Below are positions 44,071-52,100 of a stretch of 64,000 nt of DNA, piece by piece. Both the position numbers and the translations under genes were made by a program. The stretch lies in contig NZ_VRMJ01000014.1 in assembly GCF_009832745.1 (NCBI RefSeq), forward strand, positions 186,001 to 250,000, read 5' to 3'. Below the pieces are notes generated by a model. That model was not told the origin of the DNA, ran no database searches, and worked only from the letters and a program-made list of their open reading frames with translations. This DNA is from Polaribacter septentrionalilitoris. GTDB lineage: Bacteria > Bacteroidota > Bacteroidia > Flavobacteriales > Flavobacteriaceae. Each line of letters begins with the position of its first letter. The first letter of the stretch is position 1.

Positions 44071-44745
44071 ATGATTGATAAAAAACTTTTAGCCTATTTT
44101 GAAGGGTATCTTACCCAAAAAAGAAAAGATACTTTTAAAAAGGTGTTAGACCAAAGAACAAGGCATTTTAGTGTGGTTTTAGAAGATATTTTTCAGCCTC
44201 ATAATGCAAGTGCTGTGGTTAGAACTTGCGATATATTTGGAGTGCAAGATATTCATGCAATTGAAAATAAATACATAAATAAAGTTTCTAGGCACGTTGC
44301 CAAAGGTTCACAAAAATGGATTACTTCTACACGTTATAAATCAGATGGAAATAATACCCAAATTTGTTTAGATAATTTGAGAAACAAGGGATATCAAATT
44401 ATTGCAACAACTCCACATAATGATTCTTGTTTATTGCAAGATTTTGACATCAGTAAGAAATCTGCATTTGTATTTGGGGTAGAAGCAGAGGGCGTTTCTG
44501 AAACTGTTATTCAACAAGCAGATGGATTTTTGAAAATACCAATGGTAGGTTTTACAGAGAGTCTAAATATTTCTGTAGCTGCCGCAATTATTTTACAAGA
44601 TGTGACTACAAAACTCAGGAATTCTTCAATACAATGGCAATTATCAGAAGAAGAAAAAGAAATTTTGTATTTTGATTGGGTAAAGAAAACAATTAAAAAT
44701 GTGACTAAAATTGAAGAACATTATTACAATAATTTAAAACTCTAA
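44071..44745 (+). CDS. TrmH family (SpoU) RNA 2'-O-methyltransferase
   Basis: A 224-residue SPOUT methyltransferase. The three SpoU motifs are visible: NASAVVRTCDIFGVQDIHAI, FGVEAEGVSE and KIPMVGFTESLNISVAAAII, which build the knot that binds S-adenosylmethionine. Size and motifs fit TrmH, which methylates G18 of tRNA, though closely related enzymes act on rRNA. It is 2 nt upstream of the YdeI-like gene, forming a two-gene operon. Confidence 0.87.
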   Translation: MIDKKLLAYFEGYLTQKRKDTFKKVLDQRTRHFSVVLEDIFQPHNASAVVRTCDIFGVQDIHAIENKYINKVSRHVAKGSQKWITSTRYKSDGNNTQICLDNLRNKGYQIIATTPHNDSCLLQDFDISKKSAFVFGVEAEGVSETVIQQADGFLKIPMVGFTESLNISVAAAIILQDVTTKLRNSSIQWQLSEEEKEILYFDWVKKTIKNVTKIEEHYYNNLKL

Positions 44746-44747
44746 CA

Positions 44748-45341
44748 ATGAGTTCAAAAGTTGATGAATATATTTTAAAAAAAGGAAATTGGAGGGCTGA
44801 ACTAGAATTATTGCGTTCAGTTTTTTCTGATTTACCTGTAGAAGAAACCATAAAATGGGGAGCTCCAACTTATGTTTTTGAAGGAAAGAATATTGTGGGT
44901 TTAGCAGCTTTCAAAAATTATTGTGGGTTATGGTTTTTTCAAGGTGCTTTATTAGAAGACAAACAAAAAGTCTTTATAAATGCACAAGAAGGAAAAACCA
45001 AAGCGATGCTACAATGGCGTTTTTATTCTTTAAAAGAAATTGACATAAATTTGATAAAAGAATATATTTTAGAAGCAATAGAGAATTCTAAGGCAGGTAA
45101 AGAGATCAAACCCAAAAGAAATACAAAACCAATTGTAATTCCTGAAGAATTAAAAGTAGCTTTTTTAGAAAATGAAAAATTAGAAGCTTTTTTTAATGAG
45201 TTTACTACTTCTAAGCAAAGAGAGTTTTGTGAGTATATTTTATCAGCAAAAAGAGCAACTACCAAACAAATTAGACTTGAGAAAATAACACCTATGATTT
45301 TAAACAAAGTAGGTTTAAATGATAAATATAAAAATTGCTAA
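44748..45341 (+). CDS. DUF1801/YdeI-like protein
   Basis: A 197-residue soluble protein with an N-terminal DUF1801 domain (about residues 5-120, VEETIKWGAPTYVFEGKNIV) and a C-terminal YdeI/OmpD-associated helical segment (about 130-195, EFCEYILSAKRATTKQIRLE). Such proteins are annotated as bacteriocin-protection or iron-related, but evidence is thin. It is the second gene after the TrmH-family methyltransferase. Confidence 0.75.
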   Translation: MSSKVDEYILKKGNWRAELELLRSVFSDLPVEETIKWGAPTYVFEGKNIVGLAAFKNYCGLWFFQGALLEDKQKVFINAQEGKTKAMLQWRFYSLKEIDINLIKEYILEAIENSKAGKEIKPKRNTKPIVIPEELKVAFLENEKLEAFFNEFTTSKQREFCEYILSAKRATTKQIRLEKITPMILNKVGLNDKYKNC

Positions 45342-45376
45342 CTTGTTAATAATGAGTAAGAATAATGATATTAAGT

Positions 45377-45745
45377 TTACTCAACAATCACTTTTTCTAT
45401 AGTCGATGTGGAATCACAACGCTTAATGTAAAGACTTACGTTTTCTAATTCTTTTTTTCCGGTAACATAATATTCTGCACAAGGTTTCTGTCTTGGTTTT
45501 CCTTTGCCAAAATCAACATCACCAGTATATAAAATTGTGGAGATTTTAAGTGTGTCTATATGGTATTCTCTCATAGATTTTTTAGCCTCTTCAGAATACA
45601 AACGCTCACGAATTCTAATGGTTTTTAAAGTTCTAGCATCCATACCATAATCAAAAGAAGCTTCTTTCTTTTGCCAGAAAAAATAAACAGCTACAGACCC
45701 TATAGATAAGCCTACTAAATAATACCCAATTCGTTTGATTAACAT
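45377..45745 (-). CDS. DUF4258-like anchored protein
   Basis: A 122-residue protein with a short membrane anchor (about residues 5-24, RIGYYLVGLSIGSVAVYFFW) and a C-terminal compact domain with two cysteines (CAEYYV and KRCDST). This arrangement fits the DUF4258 group encoded next to the alanine-dehydrogenase-like gene in Flavobacteriaceae. The function is unknown. It is in the same direction as, and downstream of, the ald paralogue, but a hairpin terminator lies between them. Confidence 0.6.
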   Translation of the reverse strand: MLIKRIGYYLVGLSIGSVAVYFFWQKKEASFDYGMDARTLKTIRIRERLYSEEAKKSMREYHIDTLKISTILYTGDVDFGKGKPRQKPCAEYYVTGKKELENVSLYIKRCDSTSTIEKVIVE

Positions 45746-45780
45746 TGTGAAATTTTGAAGTGCAAATTTACAATTTTAAA

Positions 45781-45812
45781 AAAAGTAATTGAACTATTTC
45801 TTAAAATAGTTC
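45781..45812 (-). terminator. Terminator of the tsaE-ald paralogue operon
   Basis: GAACTATTT (45791-45799) and AAATAGTTC (45804-45812) form a perfect 9-bp stem with a four-base loop. On the minus strand it is followed by AATTAC and a run of U residues, 26 nt after the ald-paralogue stop. Confidence 0.65.
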
Positions 45813-45837
45813 TTTATCAATCTTTAATAAATAATCT

Positions 45838-47034
45838 TTACAAGATTAATAAATTAATATCTCTAAAAGGCAATTCAAACCAATTTGCAACAGTTTTGTT
45901 GGTTAAAATTCCGTGATAAAAATACATTCCGTTTCGTAAACTTTTATCAAAACGAGCTGCATTTTCAAAACCTCCTTCATCAGCAATGTCTAACAAATAC
46001 GGAGTAAAAATATTACTTATAGATAATGATGCAGTTCTAGCGTAACGTGCAGGAATATTAGGTACACAATAATGTACAACACCATGTTTTATAAAGGTTG
46101 GAGTTTTATGTGTGGTTACATTTGATGTTTCAAAACAACCACCTCTATCAATGCTCACATCTATAATTACAGCACCTTCCTTCATGGTTTCTACCATTTC
46201 TTCTGTTCCACATATAGGAGATCTATTTTTCCCTCTAATAGCTCCAATAGCTACGTCACAACGCATTAATGCTTTTGCAACGGATTTGGGTTGTAATGTT
46301 GACGTGTAAATAGGAGAAGGCAAAGAATGTTGTAATTTACGAAGTTTTGTAATCGAGTTGTCAAAGACTTTTACTCTAGCTCCTAAACCCAAAGCAGTTC
46401 TAGCTGCATATTCACCAACTGTTCCTGCTCCAAAAATCACCACGCTCGATGGAGGAACACCTCCAATATTACCTAATAACAATCCATTTCCTTTGTTAAT
46501 GCCACTCATCAATTCAGCAGCAATTAAAACTGAAGCTGTTCCTGCAATTTCACTTAATGATTTTACAATAGGATAGGTGTTGTGCGAATCTTTTATATAA
46601 TCAAAAGCAACAGCAGTAATTCGTTTTTTCGCTAAACTTTCAAAGTATTGTTTGTTCTGGGTTTTGAGTTGCAATGAAGAGATAAGAATCGTTTGAGGAT
46701 TCATGTATTCTATTTCATTTTCAGTAGGAGGTGCTACTTTTAACACAATATTACACTTAAAGGCCTCTTCTACATCATAAGAAATTTTTGCACCAGCTTC
46801 TGAATATTCGCTGTCAGAATAATTGGCATTATCTCCAGCACCATTTTCAATAACAATTCTATGTCCATGAGCACATAATGCTGAAACAGCATCGGGAGTT
46901 AAGCAAACTCGTTTTTCACCTAAATAAGTTTCTTTGGGTAAGCCAATAAACAACTCTCCTTTTTGCCTTTTAACTTCTAGTTTTTCTTCTTGCGGAATTA
47001 ACTCTTCTTTACTGAAAGGAGAAAATGAACTCAT
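45838..47034 (-). CDS. Alanine dehydrogenase/PNT family protein, atypical active site
   Basis: A 398-residue member of the AlaDH/transhydrogenase-alpha family. The NAD fold (FGAGTVGEYAARTALGLGA) and SIDRGGCFETSNVTTHKTP are conserved, and Arg42 corresponds to Arg15 of alanine dehydrogenase. The catalytic lysine and histidine are not: the segment matching VKVKEP reads LKVAPPT (Ala101 for Lys75), and ISSLQLK puts Gln122 where His96 should be. The local pattern KVxPPT...LVSxL resembles transhydrogenase alpha subunits. It has 26 extra N-terminal residues. It probably is not a standard alanine dehydrogenase. It lies 11 nt after tsaE in the same operon. Confidence 0.85.
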   Translation of the reverse strand: MSSFSPFSKEELIPQEEKLEVKRQKGELFIGLPKETYLGEKRVCLTPDAVSALCAHGHRIVIENGAGDNANYSDSEYSEAGAKISYDVEEAFKCNIVLKVAPPTENEIEYMNPQTILISSLQLKTQNKQYFESLAKKRITAVAFDYIKDSHNTYPIVKSLSEIAGTASVLIAAELMSGINKGNGLLLGNIGGVPPSSVVIFGAGTVGEYAARTALGLGARVKVFDNSITKLRKLQHSLPSPIYTSTLQPKSVAKALMRCDVAIGAIRGKNRSPICGTEEMVETMKEGAVIIDVSIDRGGCFETSNVTTHKTPTFIKHGVVHYCVPNIPARYARTASLSISNIFTPYLLDIADEGGFENAARFDKSLRNGMYFYHGILTNKTVANWFELPFRDINLLIL

Positions 47035-47045
47035 GTTTTGGTAGT

Positions 47046-47450
47046 TTATAGTTGAATGTTACGCTGTCCGTTTTCTAACATCGTCAATTCAATTTTGACA
47101 GCATCTAAAGGTAATAAATTTTCGATATTTTCTGGCCATTCAATCAAACACCATTCATTATTGTAAAAATAATCATCAATTCCCATATCTAAAGCCTCTT
47201 CTTCATCCTCAATTCGATAAAAATCAAAATGATACACTTTTTCATTTGTTTTTGTTTGATATTCATTTACCAAAGAAAAAGTAGGAGAGGAAATGGTATC
47301 TAAAACACCTAATTGTTTGCAAATTTCTTTAATTAAAGTGGTTTTTCCAACACCCATTTGTCCGTAAAACAATAAGATTTTGTTTTCTGAGGATGAAATA
47401 ATTTCTAAAGCAATTTTAGGTAAGTTTTCTAAAGAATAATTATTATTCAT
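47046..47450 (-). CDS. tsaE: tRNA threonylcarbamoyladenosine biosynthesis ATPase TsaE
   Basis: A 134-residue P-loop ATPase. Walker A GQMGVGKTT (30-38), the switch region ISSPTFSLVNEYQ, HFDFYRIEDEEEALDMGIDD and LIEWPENIENLLP are family hallmarks. It drives the TsaB-TsaC-TsaD complex that makes t6A37 in tRNAs reading ANN codons. In Flavobacteria it usually sits next to porX; here about 6.5 kb of accessory genes separate them. Confidence 0.93.
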   Translation of the reverse strand: MNNNYSLENLPKIALEIISSSENKILLFYGQMGVGKTTLIKEICKQLGVLDTISSPTFSLVNEYQTKTNEKVYHFDFYRIEDEEEALDMGIDDYFYNNEWCLIEWPENIENLLPLDAVKIELTMLENGQRNIQL

Positions 47451-47529
47451 ATCGCAAAAATAGTAAAGAATATTTATTTAAATCACAAAAATAGTTTTGT
47501 TTGTATCTATATACTTAGTTTTTAGAACA

Positions 47530-47537
47530 TATTTTTG
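47530..47537 (+). promoter_or_regulatory. -7 box of the hydrolase/LuxR operon
   Basis: TATTTTTG matches TAnnTTTG; TTTG at 47500-47503 is a possible but distant -33 element (26 nt). It overlaps an alternative ATG at 47535, so translation must begin at 47574. Confidence 0.5.
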
Positions 47538-47573
47538 TGGGATATAATATTATTTCGTTCTTTTAAGGTAGCT

Positions 47574-48347
47574 ATGAAAAAAATAATACAAAAAGGAAAG
47601 GTTAAGGGGACAATAATTTTTATTCACGGAAATTCATCTTCAAGTGCTGTTTTTGAACAAATAATAGAAGCAGATGAAATACTACAAACTAAAATTGCTA
47701 TTGATTTACCTGGGCATGGAAAAAGCATTAGAGAATATAAATATCATACAGATTTTTCAGTTCAATTTTATAAAGATCAATTAATTGAATTAATAAATAA
47801 TATAAATGATGAAATAATATTGGTGGGAAATTCTTTAGGTGGACATTTAGCTATCGAAATTGCTCAATCTATTACAAACTTAAAAGGATTAGTCATTTTT
47901 GGAACGCCACCTGTTAAAAAACCAATTAATTTTGAAGAAGCTTTTTTACCAGTAGAAGCATTGCAAACTTTTTTGACCGAGATTCCATCTTCTCAAGAAA
48001 TTGAAACTGCTGCAGAAATAGCTGTCTTTGATAATGAACATTCAACTAATATTATTGTAGATTTTAAGAAAACAAATCCTTTAGTTAGAAAATGTATTGC
48101 AGAAGATATTTTAGGAGGTAAATTATCTAACGAATTTGAAATTTTTACTAAATTAAAAATTCCAAAATTTATTATTGTTGGTGAAGAAGATCCGTCAGTA
48201 AACTCTAATTATTTAGTAAATGTTAAAAATGTTTGTAAAGATAATTGCACTATAATCCCTTTTAAAAATTGTGGGCATTACCCAAGTTTAGAAAAGCCAC
48301 AAGAGTTTTTAAAAACGTTGCAAACTATTACTGAAAAAGTCTTTTAA
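47574..48347 (+). CDS. Alpha/beta hydrolase
   Basis: A 257-residue alpha/beta-hydrolase fold protein without a signal peptide. Oxyanion HGNSSS (18-23), nucleophile Ser87 (LVGNSLGGH), an acid near GEEDPS and His in NCGHYPSLEKP complete the triad. The start is set at the ATG at 47574 because the in-frame ATG at 47535 lies inside the promoter. The LuxR gene follows with no spacer, so the two are tightly coupled. The substrate could be an ester or lactone signal; unknown. Confidence 0.82.
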   Translation: MKKIIQKGKVKGTIIFIHGNSSSSAVFEQIIEADEILQTKIAIDLPGHGKSIREYKYHTDFSVQFYKDQLIELINNINDEIILVGNSLGGHLAIEIAQSITNLKGLVIFGTPPVKKPINFEEAFLPVEALQTFLTEIPSSQEIETAAEIAVFDNEHSTNIIVDFKKTNPLVRKCIAEDILGGKLSNEFEIFTKLKIPKFIIVGEEDPSVNSNYLVNVKNVCKDNCTIIPFKNCGHYPSLEKPQEFLKTLQTITEKVF

Positions 48348-49040
48348 ATGAAAAAATATACCGAAAAAGAGTTCTTTACTCAAAACCAGCACTTTACTTT
48401 TCGTTTAAGGAATTTATACTTAGAAAACAAGGTTCAATTTTATCAATTGGTAGATTATCTTCCGAGCCCTATTTATATCAATAAAAAAGAAAGTTTAGAT
48501 TATATTTATTTTAGTGATTTGTTTTTTAGTTATGGTAAAGAAATAGAAAATTTATTTGAGTTTGGAGGTAAATATTTATCCTGTATTTCTGAACCTTTTT
48601 TATTGGAAAAAGCTAAGAAAAAAGCACAGGTTTTTCAAAAAACAAATGATCTTAGTGCTATTTGTAATTATTTACAATGTGTCTCTTTAAATAATAAAAT
48701 GACACACTATTTTACAAATAAATCTTTAATTGATGATGAAATAACTTTGAATACAACATTGTTTCCAGACCAGACAAATTCTCTTTCTAAGCTATTTCAT
48801 AGTATTATACCAGATAATAAAAATTGCTTTTTGTTTTGGCAACAATTTCAAAGTTTAACAAAACAAGAAAAAACTATTTTAAAATTAGTTACAAAGGGTT
48901 ATAATAGCAAACAAATTGGTGAACAATTATTTATATCTAAACATACAGTAATTACCCATAGAAAAAATATTTACACCAAATTAGATGCTTCTTCTTTAGC
49001 AGATTTAATAAGGTTTTCTATGGTTTTAGAAATTTTATAG
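48348..49040 (+). CDS. LuxR-family transcriptional regulator
   Basis: A 230-residue protein with a C-terminal GerE/LuxR HTH (about residues 168-226, LTKQEKTILKLVTKGYNSKQ and then ISKHTVITHRKNIYTKL). The N-terminal 160 residues are PAS-like in pattern (FYQLVDYLPSPIYINKKES) but too divergent to name. It lacks a receiver domain, so it is not a response regulator. It is coupled to the hydrolase gene, followed by a terminator and then the repeat surface-protein gene, which it may control. Confidence 0.8.
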   Translation: MKKYTEKEFFTQNQHFTFRLRNLYLENKVQFYQLVDYLPSPIYINKKESLDYIYFSDLFFSYGKEIENLFEFGGKYLSCISEPFLLEKAKKKAQVFQKTNDLSAICNYLQCVSLNNKMTHYFTNKSLIDDEITLNTTLFPDQTNSLSKLFHSIIPDNKNCFLFWQQFQSLTKQEKTILKLVTKGYNSKQIGEQLFISKHTVITHRKNIYTKLDASSLADLIRFSMVLEIL

Positions 49041-49065
49041 ATAAAAAATATTTTTTTAAAAGTAT

Positions 49066-49094
49066 AAAAAATACCTAGTTGTAGGTATTTTTTT
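49066..49094 (+). terminator. Terminator after the LuxR gene
   Basis: AAAAAATACCTA (49066-49077), loop GTTG and TAGGTATTTTTT (49082-49093) form a perfect 12-bp stem ending in T7. Confidence 0.85.
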
Positions 49095-49110
49095 GTTTTT
49101 GGACGTATGC

Positions 49111-49129
49111 TATCTTTGCTAGTATACTA
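49111..49129 (+). promoter_or_regulatory. -7 box and palindrome upstream of the repeat surface-protein gene
   Basis: TATCTTTG (49111-49118) matches TAnnTTTG. The perfect palindrome TAGTATACTA (49120-49129) follows at the expected transcription start, a position suited to a repressor or activator. The ATG is at 49146. Confidence 0.45.
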
Positions 49130-49145
49130 ACTTTAACAAATTGCT

Positions 49146-52100
49146 ATGAAAAAGAGATTACTTTCACTCATTTTTACATTTTACATTTTATTGTCTTTTG
49201 GGCAGAATGAATTTATAACAAAATGGAAATTACAATTTGGATTTTATATTGATATTCCTGTTGATGCAAACTTAACTTATAATTACACAATTGACTGGGG
49301 AGATGGAAATATTGAAACAAACGTTACAGGAGATGCAGAACATTTTTACGATAATACTGGAGAGTATATTATTAAAATTTCAGGTGTTTACCCAAGATTT
49401 GTATTAGGAGAAAAAGGTTCTAGTTCAGATAAAAGAAATATAATAGAACTTGTTCAATGGGGTAATAATACTTGGGTTTCTATGGAGAGTGCTTTTAAAG
49501 GTCTCTATAATATGAAAATAACAGCAACTGATACCCCAAATCTACTTAATGTGACAACATTTAGAGACATGTTTTATGGTTGTTCAGCTATAACAACAAT
49601 ACCAAATATTAATTCTTGGAATACTTCAAATATTACTAATATGTGGTCAATGTTTCAAAACGCATCAAATTTTAATTCAGATATAAGTAATTGGGATGTT
49701 AGTAATGTTACACAAACAAGGTATATGTTTGATTATGCAACTAAGTTTAATCAAAACATTAGCTCTTGGAATGTAAGCAAAGTTGAGACAATGCAAGAAA
49801 TGTTTGATCAAGCTAGATCTTTTAATCAAGATTTAAGTTCTTGGAATATTACAAATGTTAGTTCAATGTCTAATATATTTAATGGTACTAATTTATCAAC
49901 AGAAAATTATGATAGAATTATAGCAGGTTGGAGTAATTTACCAACTTTAAAAAATAATGTAACTTTTGGAGGTAACAATATTAATTATTGCCACAGTGAA
50001 ACAGAAAGAAACAAACTTATAAATGATTATAATTGGACAATCTATGATGCAGGTAAAGACTGTACTGAAGGGTTCATTACCAAATGGGATATAAAGAATG
50101 ATAATGAATTTTTGGCTCTTTCAACTTCAGGAAATGGTTATGATTATAGAGTAGATTGGGGTGATGGCTCAGTCAGTAATCACGTAACAAGCGGGATAGC
50201 TCATAATTACGCAATTTCTGGTATTTATACCATTAAAATTACAGGTGTGTTTCCTAGGTTTAGCATTTTTGATACAAGCAGTAAAAATAAAATTATTGAT
50301 GTAGTTCAATGGGGTGATAATCCATGGGAATCTATTTCATTTGAAGATTGTCCAAACTTGAATATTACTGCTACTGATATTCCAGATTTGTCAAATGTAA
50401 CCAGCACAGAGGCAATGTTTAAAGGTTGTGTAAATTTTGAAGGAAATTTGATAAACAATTGGAATGTTAGTAACATTATTTCAATGCAAAGTATGTTTGA
50501 AGGAGCAACTAAATTTAACCAAACTTTAAATAAATGGGATGTAGGTTCTGTAATTAATATGACCTCTATGTTTGATGATTCAGGTTTATCAATAGAAAAC
50601 TATGATGCAATACTTTTAGTTTGGAGTGGTTTGGCAAGTCTACAGCAAAACGTAAATTTAGGTGCATTAAGTAAACAATATTGTAATGGCGAAACTGGAA
50701 GGACTAAATTAATAAATGATTTTAATTGGACATTTTCAGATGCAGGTAAAGATTGTAGTAGTTTTAACCCTTTTATTACCAAATGGGAAACAACTGCTGC
50801 CAATGAATCCTTATTTATACCTGTAACAGTTGGAAGTAATAGTTTTACTATAGATTGGGGAGATGGTGAAATTCAATACTTTGGTGGTTACAATAGATAT
50901 AATATAAAACATACTTATACGACAATAGGCAATCATACAATCAAAATTACTGGAAATATTACTGGTTTAAACTTTGCTACAGAATCGGTTGCTTCCAATA
51001 CTGGAAAAATATTAGAAATAATACAATGGGGTAACATAAATTGGTCTAATATGTCCTTTTCTGGGTGCTATAAAATGGATATTACAGCTACAGATATTCC
51101 TGATTTGAGTAACCTTACAAGTTTAAATGTCGCTTTTAGAAGTTGTCGAGCATTAATATGGAATTCTACAGTTAATAACTGGGATGTATCTTCAATTACA
51201 GATATGCAAAGTACGTTTGATAGGGCTTCAATATTTAATCAAGATTTGAATAATTGGAACGTTAGTAATGTAACCAATATGAAGTCAATGTTTCAATTTG
51301 CTACAAAATTTAATGGTAATGTAACTAATTGGAATGTTAGTAATGTAAAAAACATACAATGGATGTTTGCTTCAACCCAAGATTTTAACCAAGATATTGG
51401 CAGTTGGAATGTAAGTAGTATAAGTGAAGTAGATGGTTTTTCGGGAGTTTTTCAATATGCGAAGGCATTTAATCAAGATATTAGTTCTTGGGATTTGAGT
51501 AGTTTTACAGGTAGAATAGTAGGAATGTTTGATGGTGCTATTAGTTTTAATCAAGATATAAGTTCGTGGGATACAAGTAATATTACTGGATTTTCTAGTA
51601 TGTTTAGAAATGCAACAAATTTTAATCAAGATATTAGCTCATGGAATTTATCAAAAGCTACAGACCTTGGCGAAATTTTCTCTGGTGCAACTAATTTTAA
51701 TAAAGACTTAAGTAATTGGGATACTAGTAATGTTACTTTTATGGGTAGTGCTTTTAAAAATGCTACAGCTTTTAACCAAAATATTAATTCTTGGGAATTG
51801 AGTAAAGTAACTAATACAAGATCAATGTTTGAAGGTGCAATTAGTTTTAATCAAGATATTAGTGGTTGGAATGTAAGTGTTTTAAATTCAATGCAGGCAA
51901 TGTTTAAAGGTGCAACTAGTTTTAATCAAGACTTAAGTTCTTGGGATACAGTAAATACTTTTAATATGCAAGAAGTATTTCAAAATGCAACAAGTTATAA
52001 CCAAGATTTGAGCAATTGGAATGTTGGTAAGGTGTATACAATGCTTTCAATGTTTGATAACTCGGGAATTTCTGTAGTTAATTATGATAAAACTCTTAAA

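Noticed and set aside
51170..52070. CRISPR-like array
   Set aside because: The 75-bp repeats are coding, in frame, and have no unique spacers between identical repeats.
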